This document shows, piece after piece, positions 46,330-57,700 of a stretch of 64,000 nt of DNA (positions are counted from its first letter, which is position 1; every line of letters begins with the position of its first letter). The notes beneath the pieces are model-generated. The model was not told the origin of the DNA and did not search any database. It saw nothing but the letters and a program-made list of their open reading frames with translations. This DNA is from Oscarella lobularis. Its lineage: Eukaryota > Porifera > Homoscleromorpha > Homosclerophorida > Oscarellidae. Location of the stretch: contig NC_089190.1 of NCBI RefSeq assembly GCF_947507565.1, positions 62,001 to 126,000 on the forward strand. Reading direction: 5' to 3'. A program made the position numbers and the translations under genes.

Positions 46330-46990
46330 GTTGAGCTATTCACTATTCTAATTCCACAAACATCGAGTTGGTCGATCGTTTCTCCTAACATGCGGGCGGT
46401 TTCATAGATGCATTCACGACCAAAGTTCTTCTGCAATCTAGGGCATTCAATCTTGCGAATTCCCCACGCTTTTCTCTGCAAAAGAAGGAGCGATGCAAGT
46501 CGGTAATTAAAAAACGCCTAATTAAATAGAATAAGTTTTGAAATTTTACAAAATAACCTAAAGTGTGGTATCTATAAAGTAGCGATTCCAACTCTAATCT
46601 ATGTGGTGGGGGTGGGGCCTACAGCGACCTGGCAATGTTTTCCGCAGTAACGTGAAATCTGCAAATCGAGCTGCGATACAATTTGTCACAACGAAATTTT
46701 CAATCGCATGGAGAAGGCTTAGAGCTCTCGGATGCATTCTACCTGGCTAGGCACGCGTGGCACACTTTGCCGATCATTGGATCACGCACGGCGAACGCAA
46801 ATGGCTTTTCTTCCAGGACAATTGTCCCTCGGTCGATTGGCTTTGCTGCTACGAAGCCTTTTCCCTTCGTTTGCGTAACAGTCTCCCGCATGAGGCTTGC
46901 AGACGCCATCTTGCGACGTTGCGAAGTCCCGTAATGTCCGGGTGACTCCAGAAAAGCGCGCAATTTTTTCTTGACATCGCGGACCAATTT
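46330..46990 (-). CDS. SMYD-like SET-N/MYND segment (no SET core seen)
   Basis: Starting at ATG 46910 (MASASLMRETVTQTKGKGFV) the frame reads AAKPIDRGTIVLEEKPFAFA and KVCHACLA, the N-terminal split-SET and first MYND cysteines of SMYD methyltransferases. The next exon (about 46740-46600) gives SPCD, KFRCDKLYRSSIC and YCGKHCQVA, and the next (46480-46370) gives KIECPRLQKN, the terminal HxxxC-like part of a MYND zinc finger, then ETARMLGETID. One or more base slips break the MYND exon. The catalytic SET-I/SET-C and post-SET regions are absent; the sequence instead continues into coiled-coil/Death exons. It is either a truncated SMYD paralogue or the front of a fusion gene. Confidence 0.5.
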
Positions 46991-47242
46991 CCTGCCTGCT
47001 TAAGCAGCAAAAAGTCAGCACCGACATTGGGGAAAATAATCTTATAGAGTAGTCGCAAATCGCGTTTGAATTCGCGCTCCTGATTGGCTTGCCATAACGT
47101 ATACCAAATACGTATAAAACATTCACATAACAGACAGTCAAAGAGACGTACAGCGCTCCACACTAAAACAAATACAATCATTTCTAAAACTTACCCATAA
47201 CGACCATAGCTCAATAAAGAAATGAGTTTTAGCTACTTAACA

Positions 47243-49764
47243 CTATATGTTGTTTAGAGAACTCAACTCAAGGTCTGCGTTATAAGGAGCCGTTCTTGCA
47301 TCGCCAAAACGCTCGCTGCTCTGAGGGTAACTTGTGTCTAAGCCAACCTTATCGTCAGATCGAGTTCGCTTGCAGCAGGATTGCACTCTTTGATAAGCGT
47401 TCTTCCAGAATGTCCGAAAGTCTTTGGCCGCCCAGAAAAACGCAATGAGGAAAATAAGGGAGCAGAGAATAGCGACGCGACGAACGATCAAGAACGCAAA
47501 GGTCAAGTTTTCGACGGCCGACTTTTCCTTGTTCGGACACTCGTCGTTCAAATCGAGATAAACGCATTCGACGTAACCACCAAGGTTGTCAAGATCGACG
47601 CTATTGCGAACCATGACGACGATGAAGCCATTAAGTATAACGAAAAATTCAAGGACAAAGACGACGCTTAGGAGAAAGGCGAAGCGACGTTGAAGATCGT
47701 CGAGCTGACTGACGTGCTTCTTCTGTTTGGCGTCTTGACCTTGAACCGCGGCAAAAAGCTTCTTTCTATTGAAACTCTATAAAAAAGAGACATGATCACA
47801 AAATATTGCCCGCCTATAAGGAAAACTAATTCTTCGACGGCTTAACTGCAGCCCGCAGATGTGCATGTGGACACACCGACTAACTTTTGCATATGGCATG
47901 AAGGACATATCATAACTTTCCACTTGTATATACATTTTAACCTAATGCATTTCTACTGGGGGTGTATCGGGAGAGGGAAAGACTTTTACATTTACCAATT
48001 AAATTCGTTTGCGTGCATGCATGCCTTGTGCTTTCGGAAAAACACCTTGCACAGTTGCTCGTACGGTATCTATCACCAACTACATAATTATTTATTAAAA
48101 TGGTCCCACAAGTACATTAGCATGATCAATTGCCAATGCATAATACGTGAACAGCCACGGTTTACGGTTTAGTTTACCTGTTTTTTCAGTGTGTAAACCA
48201 GATGAACAGCAAAGAATCCGCCCACTGCGACTATGACTTGTTGCGGCAAAACGAATGAAAAATAATGATAGGAAGCGCTGTCTATTGTTGAGCAGACGTA
48301 GCAAAGAAGAGGATTAAAGTAAATACCTCCTCCTTTCATCCAATACGGAATGAGTGCAAGCAGAAAAGAGGTACCCCAGACAAAGGACGCCTCAATGACG
48401 TGAATTGTGTTTCGGTGAGAAACAAAGAGGCGGCTTTTTGACCGAACAATGGCAAACCAGAGGTTCACGAAGCCAACGACGCACCACGATACGCCAGATG
48501 TGAAGCAGAAATTTTGAATTATAGCTATGAAAAATACAGAATTTGTGTCCAACACTTTGAATTTCTTACTGCGAGCGATGGAGAAAGTGCAAGCATCCGA
48601 TCGCAAAGCTTTGAGAAGATCTCGCTCATCGCAGCAAATAGCCTTTTCGCGTCCAAGGAGTCGCCCAACCGCTTCGGAAAATACTGCAAATCAAACGCTA
48701 CAACGTGTCTGAATGATAAGAAGAATCTTACTTATCGACACAACAGAAATCAGGATATAATACGAAACGATGAGGTGAGGGAACTTCTGCCTGTATAACA
48801 TGACTTATATTTAACAACAACTATCCACGAAGAGTCGGGGTCTTAATTCAAGTTAATTAAAATGACTCACTACGATTGCTTATATAGCACCAGAATCACC
48901 TTCAGCAATAAATTGATTATGGTGCTTCTAACTTCAGGGGCCTGCACTTATTTAAAATTTGACCACTAACTTTGATTTAATTGCTATAATCGCGACCGTA
49001 GCGGCGACGAATACCACCAAACCGACAATTGCTGTCACTGCAAAAATAACAGAATCGACGGTGGTTTTCGTCTCTCCAAGCCATTGCCAGTTGAGACACG
49101 AAACGTAGCAGCACGGGCTTGAGTCATTTCGGAATGTTAAATCTCTATGGCACCCTGACGAAGAAAATCAACTCACGAGTTAGAGCATTCTATGAAAATT
49201 CGACTACCTAAATTCGAGAACTGATCGAGACAGTATGAATTTATGAGAGACGCAAGAGCCATGCTGCTGATATTGGCTAAACCCATTCCTGCTGTAAGCT
49301 GATCATAAGAGACGTTCAATACACGAATTATTCCTCGTATCTCAAACGGAGAGAGCGTTTGAAAAATCGAAATTTGACCGCCACCAGGTCGAATAAGGAT
49401 GTCCAACAACTGGGAGCACTTGTTAGAGCTTAATAAAGGGAGTAGAGAAGGAATGAGACTCTTCACATCCACTTGCTCGATCAAATTTGTCCCCACACCG
49501 TGGGGTAGAGAAACTTCGACGTTACAACTGCTTCCATTGACAAAGGAAACGTTTCTCTGAGCAGCAATGTCCTCCTTAAAGTCATATACATGTATATAGT
49601 AACAGGGTGTTTATTTTTCCTACCAAACGTTCCGAGCTCAAGCCCCAGTCGGGAAATGCAAAGACGAGTGATGGTACAGACGCAATGGCAAGCACCAATA
49701 TACAGCAGCCGATGGCAAAGAGCTTCAGTTTCGCATTTTTAGCTCCGCCTTGCAACGCCACCAT
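47243..49764 (-). CDS. Frizzled-class-like seven-TM receptor lacking a CRD, copy 2
   Basis: A paralogue of the 10.7-13.3 kb gene with the same exon plan. ATG 49764 (MVALQGGAKNAKLKLFA) opens a signal-peptide-like helix. The ectodomain has SSCNVEVSLP, FQTLSPFEIRGIIRVLNVSY and CCYVSCLNWQWL. The seven helices follow, ending with RRFAFLLSVVFVLEFF and AFLIVRRVAILCSLIFLIAF, and then AAKDFRTFWKNAYQRVQSCC. The last intracellular loop reads KKLFAAVQGQDAKQKKHV. The tail has CKRTRSDDKVGLD and ends at 47243. Introns (for example about 48175-47778) are longer than in most genes here. The frame is cleaner than in copy 1 from the third loop on, which makes it the better template. No CRD gene lies next to it. 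Sequence upstream of 49764 has lost the open frame seen in copy 1, supporting the downstream ATG as the start. Confidence 0.65.
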
Positions 49765-50034
49765 TATCAGTCTCACGTGAGCAAGCGTGAGAACATATGT
49801 GGCTGGCACGCGACAATCGTGGACTCGAATGATAATAGACACATGTATCTAATTACCGAAAAGTTCGAACAATATTTCATAGAGTCTCATGTCTAGCCGA
49901 TTTTAGGCCGTTTCCCATCGTATTCCGGCCGATACTGTAGAATGACGAATAAAACAATTAATTTCAAATATTTACAATTATCAGAAAGGGACGTCGATCT
50001 TTGCATCCACTCATCGTTCAAAGTCGAGACAATA

Positions 50035-50265
50035 AAACTGTGGCCCCCGTTGGGAGTTTAGTGTCACCAGGGTCACGAGAATTTCGGTCCCTCCAGCCGC
50101 TCTGAACATCTCCCGCTCGACCATAATTCTAACTACAACGAAACAAATCTCTAATCGCGATCTCGATCGTCGGAGCTAGAGCCGCGCCTCGACATATAGA
50201 GCGAAGTATCAATTCGGCTCGATCTCGCGCGATGGAGAATGACTGGAACGAATCTAGCTTCAATC
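50035..50265 (-). repeat. Dispersed repeat, copy D (degenerate)
   Basis: GGCCCCCGTTGGGAGTTTAG, CACCAGGGTCACGAGA, CCGCTCTGAACATCTCCC and GGAGAATGACTGGAACGAAT match copy C in order, with many substitutions. 49770-50035 holds nothing else. Confidence 0.6.
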
Positions 50266-50299
50266 CAGGTAACAGCGCAGACTTTCGTAGTACGTTTAA

Positions 50300-51460
50300 A
50301 TGAAACGATCAACTTCCAGACCTCGAAAAACCTTCCTTAGTAGCTTTGGTACTGGAGCACTATTCTCACGTGATCGCGCAAGCGCAATCGTTCCGACTCA
50401 ACGAGCCTCAGAGCTACAGACTAAAGCGAGACGTGCAACTGTTCTTCGATCGCCTTCAAGTGCATATTCGATGTCTGGTACGGTCTAACTTACGTCTCAG
50501 CCCTAGCTTTCTGTCTTCGTTCTGTTACTAAGACCAAGCCGAGCCATGTGTGCTGGCTACACGATGAATCTCTCTCTAACCACTTTTCTTGCTACCAGCC
50601 CGCCTTTGGCTTGCTAGATTGGTAATTTTTTCGCAAACTGGCCTTTTGCTGGTCGAACACGGGAAATTCCTTAGTCACGCCCTCTTTTTTGCTTCCTGGC
50701 GGATTAGGTCGAATAGGCTGCTTTGCTTCTGCATAAATGACGTTTTCTTTGGTACTTGATTGTATCAATTTCTTTTATTGATTATTGATCAATGATGTCA
50801 GAAAGAATTCCGTGAATGTGGAAAACCTTTCTTATCACCTAGGACTAATGGGTGGCTAATATAATCTGTCATTATGGGTCTCATTTTTTCCAAATTTTTG
50901 CATTAGATTAACATGTTTAATTAACTATTTCATTTCAGACGTTTCTGAGTGGGAATTTTGCCCGAGAGGTCCAACCCTGTGGGAACAGATTCAAGTCATA
51001 CTGAAGAAATACCCTCACGGTGGGCAGATTCTAAAGGTACTGTGCGAGAATGTTTTGCGCTTTCGACGTCAGCTTCTGAACAGGAGCTAATTCAAAATGC
51101 AGACGACCCTGGCGCTACCGAAGTGCAGTTTCTTCTCGATGCGAGGCCAGATGCATATGGCAGGGAAACTCTGATCAACCCGGAATTAGCTCGATTTCAA
51201 GGGCCGGCGCTTTACGCACAGAACAACGCTGTTTTTAAGGACAGCGACTGGGACAGTATACAGACTCTTCACCGAAGCGTGAAGGAGAAAGATCCCTTGA
51301 AAGTGGGTCGTTTTGGAATTGGTTTCAATTCTGTTTATCACCTAACAGGTAGTAAGACTTGGCGAAGGGTGAAAATATTTTGAACTACTGTCTAGACCTT
51401 CCCAGTGTTGTAAGTGACAAGAAAATTGCCTTCTTTGATCCTCGAGAGAAGTATTTCTAA
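50300..51460 (+). CDS. Mini-gene encoding a single sacsin-type HATPase domain
   Basis: Exons are 50300-50477, 50939-51036, 51084-51348 and 51396-51460. ATG 50300 begins a basic Ser/Arg-rich leader ([16 protein letters not shown]...SPSSAYSMS). The body reads [71 protein letters not shown] and [18 protein letters not shown], then stop. Three introns sit at exactly the positions found in the 34 kb sacsin-like gene, and all are in phase. It keeps the N-box Asn/Asp and the glycine loop of GHKL ATPases, but stops just after the ATP-lid region. About 200 residues. It may be a truncated duplicate or a functional stand-alone ATPase or decoy; the uninterrupted exons favour expression. Confidence 0.65.
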
Positions 51461-51768
51461 AAATAGATGGTTAACGTATTTACGTTCAGACGTCCGTCCG
51501 GAGCTTAATTTCAATAGAAACTGACGCTGTCGCCTTGAGACTCAACTCTCAAGTGAAGAGTAAAGCTCCTCCTCACCTACGTTGTGTCGTCGTCAGATTG
51601 GAGCAATAGGAGCAGAATATTGATTAGGTGGAGGAGACTCACTGGTACACTGTACTGACTACTCCCGACAATTAATAGTTGTGCCGTGAGCCGAAGGAAA
51701 AGAAACGCGACGTTCCAGCACTTCAGTCATCAACTCATTGACTTGCTCCAAGGAACGGCAGCGTAGCA
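51461..51768. other. Intergenic spacer before the large SRCR gene
   Basis: Probably contains the promoter or 5' UTR of the next gene; no specific element seen. Confidence 0.3.
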
Positions 51769-54700
51769 GTGCACTGCCACTACCAATGGCACTCCAGTGA
51801 GTCTAAAAAGGGTCGTTTTTTGGGGACCACACCCTTGCAGCCAGAAGGGCGGATGTTGACCAGAATCTGGTCATGCATTAGCGCCGAGCACCTATCCCAT
51901 ATGCACACTATGTCACCCGGCCCTTTTTTTCTTCCAACAGGTATTTCGTTTCTCTGCTCTTTCTACAGTTTGCTCTATGCGGTGAAAACCAGTTCTAACC
52001 ACGCGTGGGTGCGGTTCTTTCACGCCTTCCCTCTTTCTCACACAGACGCAACAGCCCATGCTAAACTTAGCGGTCGCGTGACGTCTCCTGTGGTTCTGAC
52101 CGAAACCGGAAGTCCTTACGAGGTTTCAGCGGATCTCGAGATCGTGAACGCCACGGTGACGTTGAAACCGGGCGTTCGTGTTCGCTTGCATCCGCGCGCG
52201 ATCGTTCATCTTTCCGGTTCGAGCTCGCTCGTTGCCAAAGGCACGCCCACAAAGCCAATTGTATTGACTCTGAACGAAACGCAGTCAAATGATGCGTCGT
52301 ACAGCGGCAAAGTTCGCCTCGTCGGCGGATTGTCATCGAACGAGGGTCGCTTGGAAGTCTACAACGACGTCGTTGGTCGATGGGGCACCGTGTGCAGTGA
52401 GGAGTGGGACTACCAAGACGCCCAGGTTGTCTGTAGCGAATTAGGCTTTGGTTACCCGACTAATTACCGCCTCTCGTTCGGATCCGGTTGGGGTGACGTC
52501 GGTTTCTCACGTGTCAGCTGTAATGGTCACGAGACATCCATATTTGATTGTCCTGTAAAGTCATGGAGCAATAATAATTGCACTCACGCTTACGACGTCG
52601 GCTTGGAATGTTTATCGAAAGGGAATCGTTTAGTGACGTCATGGGGTGGACTGTCGTTTGGAAGCGGTAGTTCCGGCGTGCTCGAACACGTGGTAATTGA
52701 GAAGACCGGATCTGGGGTATTGGGTGCTATAACGATCCAAGGGAAAGCCGTCCTGTCGCTGACAGATGTCATCATCGGAAATTGTTCGTCTTCTGCAGTT
52801 CATCTGCTCTCGGTGACTGAGAATGTCGAGTTTGATGGCCTACAAGTAATAAGGGCACTGACGGGCGTATCTGGATTACTCTCAACAAAATTCACGTGCA
52901 GAAATTGCTCTTTTGAGAACTTCCGCAAATCAGCAGTTGCACTGTCTTGGTATACACCGATCTCGAACTTGTCATCGTCGTCTATCCCGACAGTTAATCT
53001 CAACGTCAAACTGATCTCAACGACGTCTCAGGTCTCTTCGAAATCGATTCCCGTTAGCCCGAGCGGAACTGTCGTCCTAACAAGCGTCACGGGACGGTAC
53101 GGATCGTACAAACGAACATTCGTCGCTCCACGTGGATATGGTCTGAGACTTGTTTTCAATCAGCCCGCGTATCTGCGCGACTCTATTCGTATAAGCGTCG
53201 CAGACGGCGAGAGTGATGGCGCAGTTCAGCAGTTCTCTTCTTACATCTCCGGCGCCGCTACCGTCTATTCGTCGAAATTGGTTCTGACCATCTATCGGCG
53301 CTACTCCTACTATTACCAGTCATCTGTGAATATGAGCCTAACTGCCTTCCTTGCTCCATTCGAAATAGGTAAGATTGACAGTACTATTTCTTTTTGGGTA
53401 TAGTTGGTCGGATTAGGTCCGGAGTCGCGAGACGTAACGCTGAGTGACTGCACTTTCGGCACATCGGCTTTTTCGTCAAATAGACCTCTTACCCTTGGCA
53501 GCCAATTTGACAGTCTTCTCGTCCGAAACTGTTCGTTTAAATCAAACGGAATGAACGGAATAATCTCCCTCGGCGCGTCCGGCAACGTGACGATATTGTC
53601 AAGCACTTTTGCTGAAAATTTGGCTGGTGGTCACGGATACGTCTACAACACGGCTATATCCATTAGCGGTAGTTATCACACGATCGCTATCGTAAACTGT
53701 ACCATTAGTGGCTTTTCTAATGCGCTTGAGTTTTCGGTCGATACAGACCTTGGATTGACTATTGCCAATTGCACGATGACGAGAAACCGTCAGTGGGCTA
53801 TCTCTCTAAATCGATATTCCTACCACGACTACTACTATTGGGGAAGTTGGAATCGTACTCTGTCGGTAAACATCGCCCGAAACGATTTCTTATTCAACGC
53901 GTTGGGCATTACAATGAACATGAACGTTCAAAGTCGAGAACACGGAGCCGTATCTATTCGCTTCACACAAAACACTATTCGAGGAGGCGGCAAGGCATTC
54001 GGCTTCACCCTGCTCCAAGGCTCGCAGCTCGTGTCAAAGGTTCTCATAGCTAACAACACGTTCTCAAATAATACCGCGAGGGACATGATTGTGGATATCG
54101 AAGTTTACGGGCGAAGCGCTCTCGATTTGATTATCGAAGGCAACGCCTTTCGCTCTAATCGCGCTGAGGTCATTGTGGATCTCGCTCCGATCGCGAGCTA
54201 CAGCTCTTCGAATCCAGTCATTCTATTTCAATCGGTAACGTTCAGACGAAATGTACTGACGGACAATTCGGCCGTGTGGCCGTACTCCTCGTCATCAAAC
54301 CCGTCCGCCGTTCTCGTAATAGAACGAAGCGTCGACGTTATCGCCTATCACAACGTCTTCAACAATCCGTCGTCGTCGCTCGAGTTGGGTCTGCGCGGAG
54401 TGCGTCGCCGTTTGTTCTCGCAACATCTCAACATGACCCTCAACTATTGGGGAACTGTCAACTCGACTGAGATCGCGGAGCGGATTTACGACTCGATGGA
54501 TTCGTCCGATCTGCCCGTCGTCGTCTACTCGCCCTACTTGCTTTCCCCCGACGACTTTTGCCACGTCGGAAAGACAGGCAACGCGACCGTATACAAATCG
54601 ATTATTCTTCATTCGAATGGAACTGTGGGCGGTCCACTGAACAGGCCGTTCACTCTAAAGTCGTCTCAAACTTCGTATCTCGTCGCGAAGACGATTCGGG

Positions 54701-57700
54701 TACTGCCGGGCGGAGTACTAACTATCGACGCGGGCGTCACTCTCCGGTTCCAATACGGCACTGGCATCGACGTTGAAGGCGGTCGTCTCGTCACTAAAGG
54801 CACAACGGACAAACTGATCTATTTCACGGCCGAGATGGCCCCCAACGATCCGAAAACCCAATTTTCCGACGTTCGTCTCATCGACGAGTCGGTCTATTGG
54901 TATGGCACGAGCGGTATTTTGCAAATATTTCGACGCGGTTCGTGGTCGTCTGTCTGCCTGTCATACAAGAAATCTTACAGTTATAGCTCTATAAGCCGAC
55001 TCGCTCAAATCGCTTGCCTTCGCCTGGGTTTCTCTTCAGGGTCTCGGAGCAGCCTGGTATGGTATCCGAAAATCGGTACTCCCGTCGTCACGTCCTTCTC
55101 TTGTTCGTCAAGCGATTCGGATTTGGACGACTGCTCGTTGTCGTTCGGAAATTATGCGGCCGATTCAGGATGCCTTAATCGGCTTGTCGTCTACTGCCGC
55201 AACACGAGGTATAGCGCGATTATAGAAAATTGGGTTGGACTGACGTTTCGCGGCAATTCGATGTCGTCTCTCTCATTTACTCACATCGCTTACGCCGGAT
55301 TATCAAGAGAAGGAGCTCTTCCAGCGGTTCGGTGCTACAACCACGTTCCTCGCTTCAACGGAGTTGTAATCAGCCAATCGTATTCGTCTGCTATTTCCGC
55401 GACGTCACTCCGCGACAGAGTCAACATCAGTGGTCTTCACATCGACTCGGCTCGCGGCGACGGTATTTCCGTACGTCGATCAAGCGGCTTGGACCTTATT
55501 GTCCATAACGTGTCAATGACGAATGTTTACGGACAGGGAATACGTCTGCAAGAGGACGTCTACGACGGCGATGTGACCGCACTCGAGTCCATCTGTGCTA
55601 TGCCCGCAACGCTCACTGTCGATCGGGCTAACGACCTCTTCGTCGGTCTCCGCCTTCGTCAACACTCGGCGGCCATGTTCTGCTCAGGCGTCGTTGTGGC
55701 GCCGGGGTATCTGCTCAGCGTCAGCGCCGTCAGTTTGCAACTGTACCCAGAAGACCGTTTGATCATTCGAGACGGATCTTCGGCGAACAGTACCGTTCTG
55801 GCCGACTACACCGGTCACTCGAACGCCAATGGCCGTTCCGTTCTCAGCAGTGGCAGTAGCCTTTACATTGAACTCCTGACGGGTAAGAGGAAAGGCGCGC
55901 CGGGATTCGTACTGCGCGTGGCGGCTGTTCCTGTCAGCGTACGCAAATCGTCGGTGAAGATAGAGAACGTTCGCATTACCAGATCTGATTACGGCATATT
56001 CGTTGAGGGAATGGACGACGATTTGGTGATAGCGAATTCGACGATCGAAACCCGACAATACGGTGTATACGTTTATTCTTCTCTCGGTTCGGTATCTATC
56101 GTCAATACGACGTTGACTGGGTCGTCCGTGGCTGCTCTATATTTTACCTCGTTTCGGGGTAATGTCACTATCAGAAACAATACGGTGACGAACTGCTCTT
56201 ACGGAGTTCAACTCTATCATTCCTATTCTTCGGGTAATAATCTGTCGATTTCGTCTACTCTCGGTGTTGTCATTGACTCAAACGTTGTGACTGGTAGTTA
56301 CTCGGCCATTCAATTAAACCTCCAGCCTTCCTACCAGTCTTTCCAAGCCAACGTCGTTCAGAACGTGTTATCGAACAATAAAATTGGTTGCGAGATTGCG
56401 GGTCAATCGTACGGCGGCGTCACTCGTACTGGAAAGTACTACGCTAATTTGGTGGGGAATAATTTTACTGCTAATCACTACACCGGTCTATCAATTACCG
56501 CAGAGCTGATTCGAGTCGTCACGATCTACAGCAATGATTTTGCGTTTCATAACAGTACGAAAGAAGGCAGCGGCTCGGCTTTTTTTGACGTCGGTTCGTT
56601 GAGCACGTTCAATGTGACAGCCAATCGCTTCACCGCGAATCGCGGAAGTTTTGTTGTCAGGTTCTTTTCTCGCTCCAAGTCGAAATCGGCAAGCGTATTT
56701 ATCGGCAACCTACTTGTCAATAACACGGTCATAACGCCCGTTAGCCAAGCGGAGGGAGTGAAGGACAACCGAAGTGCCGTCGTTGTCTTAGCCCAGCAGA
56801 GTACAGTGGTCGTTCGAGAGAATGCGTTTATGAACTTTGCTTCTTCCTACGAATTGTCTATCAATATACCGGTGCAGAGTTCGGCCGAAGCGACTGTGAA
56901 TGCCACGAGAAACTACTGGGGCGAAGGCGTGGAGAACGAAGCAGACATTCAAAAGCGGGTCTACGCGTTTGGAAGTTGCTCTCGTTTGGCTCGAGTCGTC
57001 GTTGTTCCCTACCTTAAATCTCCACTCGGTCCGGCAGTGGTGCCGTCAAAGACGACAGATAGCATTGTCCACGAAGATGCCTTGGTCAGTGGTCTGGTGT
57101 CGAATCGTTTCGTCTTGCGTCGTTCCCTGTCGCCGTATATCGTCATCGGCGACGTTTCCGTACTGCCTCGCGGCGAACTGATTATCGAAGAGGGTGTCAC
57201 GTTGCGATTCTCCGCCAATACTGGGATTCTAGTCGAAGGGCGGCTGACGGCGAAGGGAACGACCGCTAATCCAATTTACATGGTCGACGACGACTTGCTG
57301 ACCAAACAGGCGGCCGGAAAGGAAGTGGACGGATCGTTGAGACTTGTTCAGCAGTCGTCACATGTTTCCGGTATTCTGGAAATCTTTTACCGCGGTCATT
57401 GGGGCGCCGTCTGCGCGGCCAGTGAAACGGGCACGCAGTACCATGCGTTCGGAACTTATCATAACTACTACATTGCTCGCGTCGTCTGCCGAAGTCTTTT
57501 CAATACGAACAGCAGGTTTCACGAAACCGATACTTCATATGCTGGGAAAGGCTGGTTGCAGCACGTTCTGTGCTCTGGAAACGAGTTCGATTTAGCCGAT
57601 TGTCAAAATTATGAATTTTCTTCGGCAAAGTGCATTTACGGCGCGCTTAGAGTCTCCTGCTACGTTTCGTCGCACTTGCCGAAGGACAGTCAAAGAAAGT

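Noticed and set aside
50232-50270. Start-like MENDWNESSF peptide before the mini HATPase gene
   Set aside because: Lies in degenerate repeat copy D; ATG 50300 gives the continuous leader.
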